Assembly (NCBI GenBank): GCA_024743015.1
Contig: JANSXJ010000051.1
Span: 1-15,467 of the forward strand
Length of the DNA: 15,467 nt
Direction of reading: 5' to 3'
DNA from: Hyphomonas sp.
GTDB lineage: Bacteria > Pseudomonadota > Alphaproteobacteria > Caulobacterales > Hyphomonadaceae
Part shown: piece by piece, positions 6,447-13,773 of the stretch
How positions within the stretch are numbered: position 1 is the stretch's first letter
How the letters are laid out: each line of letters starts with the position of its first letter
Made by a program: the position numbers and the translations under genes
The notes under the pieces: generated by a model
Seen by the model: the letters and a program-made list of their open reading frames with translations, nothing else
Told to the model about the DNA's origin: nothing
Database searches by the model: none

Positions 6447-6487
6447 CCTCATCCTGAGCGTGTCGAAGGACCAGGCGGGCTTCCTGG
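6447..6487. repeat. TCATCCTGAG...TCGAAGGA-type intergenic repeat copy
   Basis: The stretch CCTCATCCTGAGCGTGTCG followed by AAGGACC (6447-6472) resembles a repeat I recognise from many alphaproteobacterial intergenic regions. It runs into a small hairpin with arms CCAGG (6471-6475) and CCTGG (6483-6487). Only one copy is present in the window, so repeat status rests on memory of other genomes rather than on this sequence. Confidence 0.4.
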
Positions 6488-6509
6488 AGAAAGCACCATT
6501 CTCCCGCAA

Positions 6510-6581
6510 ACACCTGCGCAGGCGGGTGTCCATGGACGATTGTCAGAGTTGTGCTCCCTGGGTCCCTGCCTGCGCAGGGAC
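6510..6581. repeat. Tandem CCTGCGCAGG-type palindromes
   Basis: Two related palindromes lie about 50 nt apart. The first has a perfect core CCTGCGCAGG (6513-6522) within ACACC...GGTGT arms (6510-6514 and 6525-6529). The second is a perfect 8-bp hairpin, GTCCCTGC (6562-6569) with GCAGGGAC (6574-6581) around CTGC. Both share the CTGCGCAGG heart, so they look like two copies of one small intergenic repeat family. No function is visible beyond possible RNA hairpins. Confidence 0.5.
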
Positions 6582-6631
6582 TGGCGGATTTTGGGACGCG
6601 TGAGGGAGAATGCAGCTCGCGATCCCCGAAA

Positions 6632-6711
6632 CCGCATTCCTGACGAAAGTCAGGATCCATGGCGGTAGAGACCGATCAGCCAGCCGCCATGGATGCCAAC
6701 TTGCGTTGGCA
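6632..6711 (-). repeat. Three-hairpin 80-bp repeat, copy A
   Basis: Read on the minus strand this has three inverted repeats: TGCCAAC/GTTGGCA (plus 6694-6700 and 6705-6711), CCATGGCGG/CCGCCATGG (plus 6657-6665 and 6684-6692, 18-nt loop) and TCCTGAC/GTCAGGA (plus 6638-6644 and 6649-6655). It matches copy B (13660-13741) at 66 of 71 positions outside one variable loop of 9 versus 11 nt. Stem changes between copies are limited, so the folded shape seems kept. It has no coding capacity and looks like a small non-autonomous repeat. Confidence 0.8.
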
Positions 6712-6770
6712 GAGCGGGCATCGCGTTCCTATCGATGAGGTCCGTTGCCCCCCTGACCCCATGCCCCCCG

Positions 6771-6801
6771 AAACAAAAAAAGCCCCGCCGGAGCGGGGCT
6801 T
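6771..6801 (-). terminator. Rho-independent terminator of dnaK
   Basis: On the minus strand, AAGCCCCGC pairs with GCGGGGCTT (plus 6793-6801 and 6780-6788) around a 4-nt TCCG loop, followed at once by a run of T (plus 6775-6781, then C, then AAA). A 9-bp GC-rich stem plus T-tract is the classic intrinsic terminator. It sits 25 nt past the dnaK stop, so dnaK is transcribed without a downstream partner. Confidence 0.93.
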
Positions 6802-6825
6802 GATTCACTTGTGGGAAGTCGCGCC

Positions 6826-8739
6826 TTAGGCGCTCTGACGGTTCTCGTCGTCGACTTCTTCGAAGTCGGCATCGACGACGTCATCGCCATCAGCAGCGGC
6901 GTCCGACGCCGCATCCGCATTGGCTGCTTCAGCTTGCTGCGCGCCATAGATCGCTTCGCCGAGTTTCATAGCTGCGGTCATCAGGGCCTGATGCTTTTCC
7001 TGAATGTCAGCAGCATCGTCGCCTTCGGCAGCGGCTTTCAGCGCAGCAGCAGCGTCTTCGATCTCTTTCTTCACATCGTCGCCGACTTTGTCGCCATGCT
7101 CTTCGAGCTGCTTCTCAGTCTGATGCGCGAGGCTTTCAGCATTGTTCTTCGCTTCAACCAGATCGCGGCGCTTCTTGTCTTCTTCCGCGTTGGCTTCGGC
7201 GTCTTTCATCATCGCTTCAATATCGGCATCGTTGAGACCGCCATCAGCCTGGATGGTGATTTGCTGTTCTTTGCCGGTCGCTTTGTCCTTCGCACCAACC
7301 GAGACGATACCGTTCGCATCGATGTCGAACGTGACCTCGATTTGCGGAACACCGCGCGGGGCTGGCGGAATATCTTCAAGGTTGAACTGGCCAAGGATCT
7401 TGTTGTCCGCCGCCATTTCGCGCTCACCCTGGAAGACCCGGATGGTCACCGCCGGTTGATTGTCTTCTGCGGTGGAGAAGGTCTGAGACTTCTTGGTCGG
7501 GATGGTTGTGTTACGGTCAATCAGACGCGTAAACACGCCGCCAAGTGTTTCAATTCCGAGTGACAAAGGCGTGACGTCGAGCAGAACAACGTCTTTCACG
7601 TCGCCTTGCAGCACGCCGCCCTGGATCGCTGCGCCGAGCGCAACAACTTCATCCGGGTTGACGCCTTTGTGGGGGTCCTTGCCAAAGAAGCCTTTCACAG
7701 CTTCCTGCACAGCTGGCATACGGGTCATACCGCCAACCAGAACGACATCGTCAATGTCCGATGGATTTTTGCCAGCATCCGCCAGCGCCTTCTTGCACGG
7801 ATCAATGGTCCGCTTGATCAGGTCGCCGACAAGGCTTTCCAGCTTGGCGCGGGAGAGCTTGATGTTGAGGTGCTTCGGCCCGGTCGCATCAGCGGTAATG
7901 AAGGGCAGGTTCACTTCGTAAGAAGAGGCAGAAGACAGCTCTTTCTTGGCTTTCTCAGCTTCTTCCTTGAGACGCTGCAGCGCGAGCTTGTCAGCCTTCA
8001 AGTCAATGCCTTGTTCTTTCTTGAACTCGTCAGCGAGGAAATCGACGATGCGAAGGTCGAAGTCTTCACCACCGAGGAATGTATCGCCATTGGTCGACAG
8101 AACTTCGAATACGCCATCGCCAATTTCAAGCAGAGACACGTCGAACGTACCGCCGCCAAGGTCATAAACAGCGATGATCTTGTTGGTGTCCTTGTCGAGG
8201 CCATAGGCCAGCGCTGCTGCCGTAGGCTCGTTGATGATTCGGAGCACTTCGAGGCCTGCAATCTTGCCAGCGTCTTTCGTCGCCTGGCGCTGCGCGTCGT
8301 TAAAGTAAGCCGGTACGGTGATCACTGCTTGAGTGACTTCGCTGCCAAGATAGGCTTCCGCAGTTTCTTTCATCTTGGTCAGAATGAACGCGGAAACTTC
8401 TTGCGGCGCGTAATCCTTATCGCGGCCTTTGACCCAGGCATCGCCATTGGGGCCTTTGACGATTTCGAACGGGCTGAGCTCTTTGTCTTTTTGCGCTGTC
8501 GGGTCGTCAAACGTACGACCGATCAGGCGCTTAATCGCGTAGAATGTGAAGTCGGGGTTCGTCACCGCCTGACGGCGGGCCGGCATTCCGATCAGTCGCT
8601 CACCGCCTTCGGTAAACGCGACAACTGACGGCGTGGTCCGCGCGCCTTCAGAGTTTTCGATAACTTTGGCGTCTCCGCCATCCATGACAGCGACGCAGCT
8701 ATTGGTCGTGCCGAGGTCGATTCCAATAATCTTACCCAT
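6826..8739 (-). CDS. dnaK: Molecular chaperone DnaK (Hsp70)
   Basis: A 637-residue protein, the usual DnaK length. The N-terminal ATPase domain shows [20 protein letters not shown] (phosphate loop 1), [49 protein letters not shown] and [14 protein letters not shown]. The [14 protein letters not shown] linker and substrate domain follow, then a helical lid with an acidic Ala/Asp-rich tail ending near FEEVDD. It folds and protects client proteins in the cytosol with GrpE and DnaJ. A Shine-Dalgarno AGGAGAG (plus 8747-8753) lies 7 nt before the ATG. A strong terminator follows directly, so dnaJ, which often follows dnaK in this class, is not in the transcript or in the window. grpE is nearby but separated by a plus-strand lipoprotein gene. 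Confidence 0.99.
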   Translation of the reverse strand: MGKIIGIDLGTTNSCVAVMDGGDAKVIENSEGARTTPSVVAFTEGGERLIGMPARRQAVTNPDFTFYAIKRLIGRTFDDPTAQKDKELSPFEIVKGPNGDAWVKGRDKDYAPQEVSAFILTKMKETAEAYLGSEVTQAVITVPAYFNDAQRQATKDAGKIAGLEVLRIINEPTAAALAYGLDKDTNKIIAVYDLGGGTFDVSLLEIGDGVFEVLSTNGDTFLGGEDFDLRIVDFLADEFKKEQGIDLKADKLALQRLKEEAEKAKKELSSASSYEVNLPFITADATGPKHLNIKLSRAKLESLVGDLIKRTIDPCKKALADAGKNPSDIDDVVLVGGMTRMPAVQEAVKGFFGKDPHKGVNPDEVVALGAAIQGGVLQGDVKDVVLLDVTPLSLGIETLGGVFTRLIDRNTTIPTKKSQTFSTAEDNQPAVTIRVFQGEREMAADNKILGQFNLEDIPPAPRGVPQIEVTFDIDANGIVSVGAKDKATGKEQQITIQADGGLNDADIEAMMKDAEANAEEDKKRRDLVEAKNNAESLAHQTEKQLEEHGDKVGDDVKKEIEDAAAALKAAAEGDDAADIQEKHQALMTAAMKLGEAIYGAQQAEAANADAASDAAADGDDVVDADFEEVDDENRQSA

Positions 8740-8799
8740 AGTATTTCTCTCCTAAGCCACCGCTTCTCGCCAAATTAGGCCTGCTATGCAGCACCAGCA

Positions 8800-8836
8800 A
8801 TCTGCGGCTCTATACACAAAGATTTCGAGAGGTGAA
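8800..8836 (-). promoter_or_regulatory. Candidate dnaK promoter region
   Basis: On the minus strand, TTCACC (plus 8831-8836) and TATAGA (plus 8809-8814) are spaced 16 bp apart, fair for a housekeeping promoter. Overlapping it, CTCGAAA (plus 8823-8829) and CCGCAGAT (plus 8800-8807), 15 bp apart, loosely resemble a heat-shock sigma-32 promoter. Either would give a leader of roughly 60-70 nt. Matches are partial and the call rests mainly on position upstream of dnaK. Confidence 0.3.
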
Positions 8837-8995
8837 GACGGTGTTTCAGTCCGGTCACCTCTTGGTTCCTCACGCATGTGGGAAACGTAAGGACATCTTC
8901 AAGGGGGAGAATGGCATTGAGGCTGGCGAAGATTTCATTGGTCAATCCGATAGTTCTTGCGTTACACTTGTCACAAATCATCTGGAGGTTTCCCT

Positions 8996-9898
8996 ATGCG
9001 CCATCTTGCTCTCTTCCCAGTTCTCGCTCTTGCAGCCTGCTCGCAGCCCCAATCCGCTGTTCCGGATGAAGCGGAAACTGAAGTGATGACAGAGGAAATT
9101 GAAGCGGATTCCGTCGTGCCCGTCGAAGCCCCCGCCCTGCCCGCCCTCTCGCAAGTCTGGGTCACCGCTGGCTTTGAAGCCCCCGAAGGCGTCGCCGTCG
9201 ATGGTGATGTGCTGTACATCTCCAACGTGGCGGGTGAAGGCGATGCGAAAGATGGCGAAGGCTGGATCAGCCGCGTGTCCATGGACGGCACGGTCCTGGA
9301 AGAAAAATGGATCGAAGGTCTGAACGCACCCAAAGGGCTTGGCATCAGTGACGGTAAACTGTTCGTATCGGACTATGACGCCTACCACGTCATCGACATC
9401 GCGCGCGGCGAGATTGAGAATACATATCCTGTAGAGGGCGCCGGATTCCTCAACGATATCGCAGTCTGGCAAAACGGTGTCTATCTGAGCGACTCGGGTT
9501 CGGCGCGAATCTTTCAGATAGACGTGAATGGCTACAAGGAATGGCTTGCGGACGAGCGCCTTGGCGGCGTGAATGGTCTGTGGCCGGACGGTGATCGACT
9601 GCTGATCGCGACGATGAGCTCCGGCAGCCTGCTCGAAACGCGCGGGGCGCGCGACCTGACAGAGATCGCCACCGGCATGGATAACGCGGACGGCATCGCG
9701 GTGCTTGATGATGGCAGCTATCTGGTTTCCAGCTGGCCTGGTCAGATCTGGCACGTGTCAAACACCGGAGACGCGACAGAGCTCCACAATACGGTGGATG
9801 ACACGATCTATCAGAACGATCTCACCCGAGTGGGTGACTTGATTATCGTCCCAAACTGGCAACCAGGAACCGTCACCGCCTGGCGGTTGGGCGACTAA
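8996..9898 (+). CDS. Predicted lipoprotein with SMP-30/gluconolactonase-like beta-propeller
   Basis: A 300-residue protein with a lipoprotein signal peptide: MRHLALFPVLALAACSQ, lipobox L12-A13-A14-C15, and Ser after the Cys, which favours the outer membrane. An acidic linker rich in Glu, Val and Pro (about 20-50) follows. The rest repeats a propeller-like pattern: FEAPEGVAVDGDVLYISNVAG, LNAPKGLGISDGKLFVSDYDAYHVIDI, FLNDIAVWQNGVYLSDSGSARIF and MDNADGIAVLDDGSYLVSSW. This fits the SMP-30/NHL-type six-bladed propellers; no enzymatic residues can be assigned with confidence. The start is fixed by CTGGAGG (8982-8988, 7-nt spacing). It lies on the opposite strand between dnaK and grpE and its stop overlaps the grpE stop by 4 nt, an unusual position for a non-chaperone gene. 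Confidence 0.88.
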   Translation: MRHLALFPVLALAACSQPQSAVPDEAETEVMTEEIEADSVVPVEAPALPALSQVWVTAGFEAPEGVAVDGDVLYISNVAGEGDAKDGEGWISRVSMDGTVLEEKWIEGLNAPKGLGISDGKLFVSDYDAYHVIDIARGEIENTYPVEGAGFLNDIAVWQNGVYLSDSGSARIFQIDVNGYKEWLADERLGGVNGLWPDGDRLLIATMSSGSLLETRGARDLTEIATGMDNADGIAVLDDGSYLVSSWPGQIWHVSNTGDATELHNTVDDTIYQNDLTRVGDLIIVPNWQPGTVTAWRLGD

Positions 9899-10557
9899 TT
9901 CGCCTGTCCCGCACTCACCGCGACCATGGCCGCGCGAAGCGTTCGATCTCCAATGCGCCAACCGGCCTGGAACAGGCTCGCAATGGTGCCGTTTGGATGC
10001 TCGGAGGGAATGTTTGCGACCGCCTGGTGCAGGTTCGGATCAAACGCCGCGCCGGGTTCGACTTCAATCGCAGTCACTCCGTGCCGGGTCAGAACTGTGT
10101 GCAGCTCCTTCTGGGTCATCTCGATCCCGCCAAGCAGGCCCTTGCCGCCTTCGGTGAGCGCTTCCCGCTCTTCTTCCGGCAGAGCTTCCAGGGCCCGCGC
10201 CAGATTGTCGGAGACACTGAGCAGATCGCGCGCAAATTTTTCGATCGCGTAGATTCGCGCATCTGATTTTTCGCGCTCAGCGCGTTTGCGGAGGTTTTCC
10301 ATCTCCGCCAATGCGCGCAGCATCTGATCGCGCATCTCCTGCTTCTCGATTTCGAGCGCGAGGATTTGTTGCTCTGCGGTCAGCGGCTCCGCTTCCTCAA
10401 TTTCGACCTCAGTGTCGGCATCGGCCTCAATTTCGGAGCTTTCGGCCTTGGCCGCTTTCAGGATTTCGTCCGCCGCAGCTTTCAGATCTGCTTTGCTTGC
10501 GTCGGGTCCGAGATCCGGGGTCTCAGGGGCATCGTCTTTGACTGTTTCGTCACTCAT
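9895..10557 (-). CDS. grpE: Nucleotide exchange factor GrpE
   Basis: A 220-residue protein. It has an acidic N-terminal region (about 1-60), a long coiled coil (LEIEKQEMRDQMLRALAEME then NLRKRAEREKSDARIYAIEKF), and a C-terminal beta domain with the GrpE signature blocks GVTAIEVEPGAAFDPNLHQAV and GTIASLFQAGWRIGDRTLRAAMVAVS. GrpE drives ADP release from DnaK. It starts 10 nt after the hrcA stop, so hrcA-grpE form one transcript. Its stop overlaps that of the convergent lipoprotein gene by 4 nt (CTAA at 9895-9898). Only GAG close to the ATG resembles a ribosome binding site, suggesting coupling to hrcA translation. Confidence 0.98.
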   Translation of the reverse strand: MSDETVKDDAPETPDLGPDASKADLKAAADEILKAAKAESSEIEADADTEVEIEEAEPLTAEQQILALEIEKQEMRDQMLRALAEMENLRKRAEREKSDARIYAIEKFARDLLSVSDNLARALEALPEEEREALTEGGKGLLGGIEMTQKELHTVLTRHGVTAIEVEPGAAFDPNLHQAVANIPSEHPNGTIASLFQAGWRIGDRTLRAAMVAVSAGQAN

Positions 10558-10567
10558 CTCTTGTCAC

Positions 10568-11638
10568 TCATTTCTGGTGGCGCTTATCGAGCACCTCTCC
10601 AACCATACGTGCGGTATAGTCAACCATTGGAATCACCCGGGCATAATTCAACCGTGTTGGGCCAATTACTCCGAGGGCGCCAATAACCTGACGTTCGGCG
10701 TTCATATAGGGAGCTACGATCACGCTTGAACCCGATAACGGAAAAAGACTGTTTTCTGATCCAATAAACAGGCGCACGCCATCTGCATCGCGGGTTGAAT
10801 CAAGGACCTCGAGCAAGCCTTGCTGACGCTCCAGCGCATCAAAGAGTTGCCTGACGCGCTCCATATCCTCAGCTGCGGCAGCGTCTTCGAGTAGATTGGC
10901 GCGCCCCTGAATAATCAGACGCCGCTCTTCCCCAGGTGCAGCGCCGCTCCATAGCGCAAGGCCGCGTTCGACCAAGTCCGCCGCCGCCGTATCCAACTGC
11001 GCCTTTCGTGCTGCAATTTCAGCGCGTACATCGGCGGCCGCCTCACGGAGCGTGCGGCCTTTCAGACGGGCCGCGAGATAATTGCCTGCTTCCATAAGAA
11101 CAGTTTGCGGTAATCCGGCGGGAATTTTGACGAGGCGGTTCTCAACATCACCGCGCTCATCGACCAGAACGCACAGCGCCTCCCCGGTCGAAAGCGGGAC
11201 AAATTCCACATGCCGGACGGCAACATCCTGGGTTGGTGAGGATACTAGCCCAGCGCCCCCAGCAAGACCGGAGAGGATCGACGAGGCTTCCTTGAGAACG
11301 CCGCCCAAATTGCGGCCAGCGCTCTTGAGCCGCCCTTCGATCGCGTCGCGATCGTCTTTTCCGGGATCCCCCATTTCCAGGAAGCCATCCACGAACAGAC
11401 GCAAGCCTGCATGCGTTGGCATCCGGCCAGCAGAAGCGTGCGGCGCATCCAACAGGCCAAGCTCTGTCAGGTCCGCCATCACATTGCGGATCGACGCGGC
11501 GGATAGCCCAATCCCACCTTTGGACAGCGTTCGAGAGCCGACCGGCTCGCCGGTTTCCAGGTACGCCTCAACGATATGCTTGAAAATATCCCGAGAGCGC
11601 TCGTTCAACGCCTGCATGATCGATGTGTTTGTACTCAT
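10568..11638 (-). CDS. hrcA: Heat-inducible transcription repressor HrcA
   Basis: A 356-residue protein from ATG 11638; a TTG at 11659 would add seven residues but gains nothing recognisable. The N-terminal winged helix region is typical: LNERSRDIFKHIVEAYLETG, EPVGSRTLSKGGIGLSAASI, RNVMADLTELGLLDAPHASA, GRMPTHAGLRLFVD. The C-terminus shows the HrcA pattern of a GAF-like dimerisation region ending GSSVIVAPYMNAERQVIGAL, GVIGPTRLNYARVIPMVDYTA. HrcA represses chaperone genes by binding CIRCE inverted repeats. No CIRCE element was seen in this window, so its targets probably lie elsewhere (groESL is the known target in relatives). It is 31 nt downstream of an acyltransferase gene and 10 nt upstream of grpE. 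Confidence 0.97.
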   Translation of the reverse strand: MSTNTSIMQALNERSRDIFKHIVEAYLETGEPVGSRTLSKGGIGLSAASIRNVMADLTELGLLDAPHASAGRMPTHAGLRLFVDGFLEMGDPGKDDRDAIEGRLKSAGRNLGGVLKEASSILSGLAGGAGLVSSPTQDVAVRHVEFVPLSTGEALCVLVDERGDVENRLVKIPAGLPQTVLMEAGNYLAARLKGRTLREAAADVRAEIAARKAQLDTAAADLVERGLALWSGAAPGEERRLIIQGRANLLEDAAAAEDMERVRQLFDALERQQGLLEVLDSTRDADGVRLFIGSENSLFPLSGSSVIVAPYMNAERQVIGALGVIGPTRLNYARVIPMVDYTARMVGEVLDKRHQK

Positions 11639-11669
11639 ACGGATTGAATAGTGTGGCAATGGGCGAGTT

Positions 11670-12323
11670 TCAATCGCTCTGGCGCTCTATCGGCTCTCCG
11701 GTCAAGGGGTGATTGAATCGCGACACACGTGATCGGTAGTATGCGGCGACCCGCTCCATGTCAGCGTCATAGTCGCCGCACGGGACGAGGACCCCGTCTA
11801 TGCCGCCAAATTTGTTGGCATAGTCAATAAAGCCAAGCGCGACCGGCACGTCGGCCTCAAGCGCGATATTGTAGAAACCGGTCTTCCAGGCTGCAACATC
11901 CGCCCGCGTGCCTTCAGGCGCGATCACCAGAGCCATCTCGTCTGCTTCCTCAAAGGCTGCGACCACTTGATCGACGAGCCTGGTTGAACCGGTTCGATCG
12001 ACTGGCAACAGGCCCCACCAGCGCATCAGCCAGCCAAAAGGTCCCTCGCCGAGGCTTTTCTTCCCCATCCAGCGCACCGGGATACGATAGTAGAACGCGA
12101 TCCCGAGCATTTGTGTGAGATCCCAATTGGTCTCGTGAGGCGCGGCGATTATGACGATTTTCTTGTCCTTTGGCGCTTCGCCGAGAACCTGCCAGCCCAG
12201 CAGACGATAGAGACCGTAAAAGAAGACGCGCGCAAACTCATGCAGGACGCTCCTGGACGGTCTCCGGGAACGTTCTGCACGTAATTTCATCTCGGCAACG
12301 TCCACCACCACGTCCTCCCACAT
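11670..12323 (-). CDS. PlsC-like lysophospholipid acyltransferase family protein
   Basis: A protein of up to 217 residues with the acyltransferase motifs: motif I H63-x4-D68 (APHETNWD), a VDRTGS segment (108-113, motif II region) and motif III E137-G-T-R140 (IAPEGTR). The family moves acyl groups from acyl-CoA or acyl-ACP to glycerolipids at the membrane; this short form could also act on other lipids. A moderately hydrophobic stretch near [15 protein letters not shown] may associate with the membrane. The start is unsure: ATG 12323 lacks a ribosome binding site, while GGGAGGAC inside the reading frame directly precedes three in-frame GTG codons (12311, 12308, 12305), and ATG 12290 is a further choice. 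It heads a likely operon with hrcA and grpE and is divergent from rph. Confidence 0.85.
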   Translation of the reverse strand: MWEDVVVDVAEMKLRAERSRRPSRSVLHEFARVFFYGLYRLLGWQVLGEAPKDKKIVIIAAPHETNWDLTQMLGIAFYYRIPVRWMGKKSLGEGPFGWLMRWWGLLPVDRTGSTRLVDQVVAAFEEADEMALVIAPEGTRADVAAWKTGFYNIALEADVPVALGFIDYANKFGGIDGVLVPCGDYDADMERVAAYYRSRVSRFNHPLTGEPIERQSD

Positions 12324-12396
12324 TCAGAGCAGCCTAGACAGAGCAGGCAAAACCCGCAATTTGCGGCCAACAGTTGAAATGATGAAAGTAGTGCAA

Positions 12397-13122
12397 ATGA
12401 CAGACTTTGCCCGCCCATCCGGCCGCGCCCCTGACCAGCTTCGAGAGATCATCCTGGAAACCGGCGTCACGCGCTATGCCGAGGGCTCCTGCCTCGCGAA
12501 ATTCGGGCATACGCACGTCCTGTGTACCGCCAGTTGGACGGACAAGGTCCCAGGTTGGATGCGTGGCTCTGGATCCGGCTGGGTGACCGGCGAATATGGC
12601 ATGCTACCCCGCGCGACCCATACGCGTGGTCGCCGAGAAGCCGCTGCTGGAAAACAATCCGGTCGGACACAGGAAATCCAGCGCTTGATTGGGCGATCGC
12701 TGCGATCGGTTGTCGACCTCACCGCGCTTGGCGAAAACCAGATCACGATCGATTGCGACGTTATCCAGGCTGATGGTGGCACCCGAACAGCGTCTATCAC
12801 CGGCGGCTTTGTCGCGCTGGCCATGGCGTGCCGCTATTTGAAGGATGAAGGCGTGATCAAATCCGACCCGATCCTCAAACAGGCGGCGGCCATTTCTGTC
12901 GGTGTCTACAAAGACGTCCCGGTCCTGGACCTCGACTATCCCGAAGACAGCGCCGGAGAAGCCGACATGAACGTCGTCATGAGCTCTGATGGCGGTTTCA
13001 TTGAGGTACAGGGCACCGGCGAAGAGCGCCCAATGACGCGCGCGGAAGTCGATACCATGATGGCGCTCGCCGAAAAGGGCTGCAATGAGCTGTTCGAAGC
13101 GCAACGCGCGGCGCTCGGCTAG
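12397..13122 (+). CDS. rph: Ribonuclease PH
   Basis: A 241-residue protein (E. coli 238) that trims tRNA 3' ends by phosphorolysis. Family blocks are complete: [52 protein letters not shown], the phosphate-binding [38 protein letters not shown] and [15 protein letters not shown] with the metal-binding acidic residues D184 and D190. ATG 12397 was chosen because the protein then begins four residues before the conserved RPSGR; in-frame ATGs at 12379 and 12382 are possible and no start has a strong ribosome binding site. It is divergent from the acyltransferase-hrcA-grpE unit. Three nt separate it from the CinA-like gene, so the two are probably co-transcribed. Confidence 0.98.
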   Translation: MTDFARPSGRAPDQLREIILETGVTRYAEGSCLAKFGHTHVLCTASWTDKVPGWMRGSGSGWVTGEYGMLPRATHTRGRREAAAGKQSGRTQEIQRLIGRSLRSVVDLTALGENQITIDCDVIQADGGTRTASITGGFVALAMACRYLKDEGVIKSDPILKQAAAISVGVYKDVPVLDLDYPEDSAGEADMNVVMSSDGGFIEVQGTGEERPMTRAEVDTMMALAEKGCNELFEAQRAALG

Positions 13123-13125
13123 ACC

Positions 13126-13620
13126 ATGGAACGGCTCCTCCCTCTCGCCAAAGAGATCGGCGAAAAGCTGATCGCGCGCGGTGAAACCGTTGGCGTGTCT
13201 GAGTCTTCATCGGGCGGCTTGATATCGGCCGCCCTACTCGCTGTTCCCGGCGCGTCGCGATATTATCGCGGCGGCGGGGTGATCTATGCGGCCAACGCGT
13301 TCAGGGGCCTGATGGGCCTGACCCGCGATGATATTGAGGGTATGCGGTCTTCGACCGAGCCCTATGCGCGCTTCATGGCTGGAACGATCCGAAAGAAGCT
13401 GCGCACCAGCTGGGGGCTTTGTGAGACGGGCGCATCCGGGCCAAGCGGCAATCCCTATGGCGACGCGGCGGGACATACCTGCCTCGCTGTCGTTTCGGAG
13501 CAGGAGGGAGACCTGGTCGAAATCTCCGAGACCCTGGAAACCGGGCTCAGCGATCGGCAGGAAAACATGTGGCTTTTTGCAGAAGCCGCCCTGAGCCTGT
13601 TGAACGCGCAGCTTGATTGA
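13126..13620 (+). CDS. CinA C-terminal/PncC-like family protein
   Basis: A 164-residue protein of the stand-alone CinA C-terminal type; the best known members are nicotinamide-nucleotide amidases (PncC) that return NMN to NAD synthesis. The ordered blocks are VGVSESSSGGLISAALLAVPG (about 22-42; the usual ESCTGG becomes E26-S-S-S-G-G31), SRYYRGGGVIYAANAF (about 44-59) and GASGPSGNPYG (102-112; the usual GxAGPxGG ends in N109). These changes make this a divergent member, so amidase activity is uncertain. It starts 3 nt after the rph stop. In many alphaproteobacteria rph is followed by the nucleotide-cleaning gene rdgB; here this protein takes that position. A three-hairpin repeat follows 40 nt past the stop. 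Confidence 0.85.
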   Translation: MERLLPLAKEIGEKLIARGETVGVSESSSGGLISAALLAVPGASRYYRGGGVIYAANAFRGLMGLTRDDIEGMRSSTEPYARFMAGTIRKKLRTSWGLCETGASGPSGNPYGDAAGHTCLAVVSEQEGDLVEISETLETGLSDRQENMWLFAEAALSLLNAQLD

Positions 13621-13659
13621 ACAAACTGCGGAGAGATGAGGGGTTCCGATACCCCGCAT

Positions 13660-13741
13660 TGCCAACGCACGTTGGCACCCATGGCGACTGGCTGATGGAT
13701 TTCTCGACCGCCATGGTTCCTGACTTTCGTCAGGAAAGCGG
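13660..13741 (+). repeat. Three-hairpin 80-bp repeat, copy B
   Basis: The same repeat as 6632-6711, in the opposite orientation. Stems seen: TGCCAACG (13660-13667) with CGTTGGCA (13670-13677); CCATGGCG (13679-13686) with CGCCATGG (13709-13716); TTCCTGAC (13717-13724) with GTCAGGAA (13729-13736). An outer CCCGC (13653-13657) can pair with GCGGG (13738-13742), enclosing all three. Identity with copy A is 66 of 71 positions outside one loop. It fills most of the gap between the convergent CinA-like and serine hydrolase genes and could act as a transcript end on either strand. Confidence 0.8.
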
Positions 13742-13773
13742 GATGGGTTTCAATATCTTGCAACCCCGCGCAC

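Larger units (their letters stand above)
6241..6770. other. Gene-free repeat-rich interval between IDO and the dnaK terminator
   Basis: About 530 nt between two convergent genes with no convincing coding sequence. It is packed with different hairpin-forming repeats: a double-hairpin element (6302-6427), a TCATCCTGAG-type repeat (6447-6487), two CCTGCGCAGG-type palindromes (6510-6581) and an 80-bp three-hairpin repeat (6632-6711). The short frames here translate to peptides of the sort produced by intergenic repeats (for example MDPDFRQE). The first 60 nt after the IDO stop and the stretch 6712-6770 show nothing specific. Confidence 0.7.

Noticed and set aside
6373..6660. Short frames in the repeat interval, including one giving MDPDFRQE and LRHAQDEV peptides.
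   Set aside because: They are translations of intergenic palindromic repeats and show no start-site signals or conservation expected of a gene.
7606..8628. Long open frame of 340 codons on the plus strand opposite dnaK.
   Set aside because: It is antisense to a textbook dnaK; long antisense frames are common opposite highly expressed genes with biased codons.
10568..12396. CIRCE operator near hrcA, grpE or the divergent rph start.
   Set aside because: No sequence resembling the two nine-base arms was seen in the intergenic stretches.
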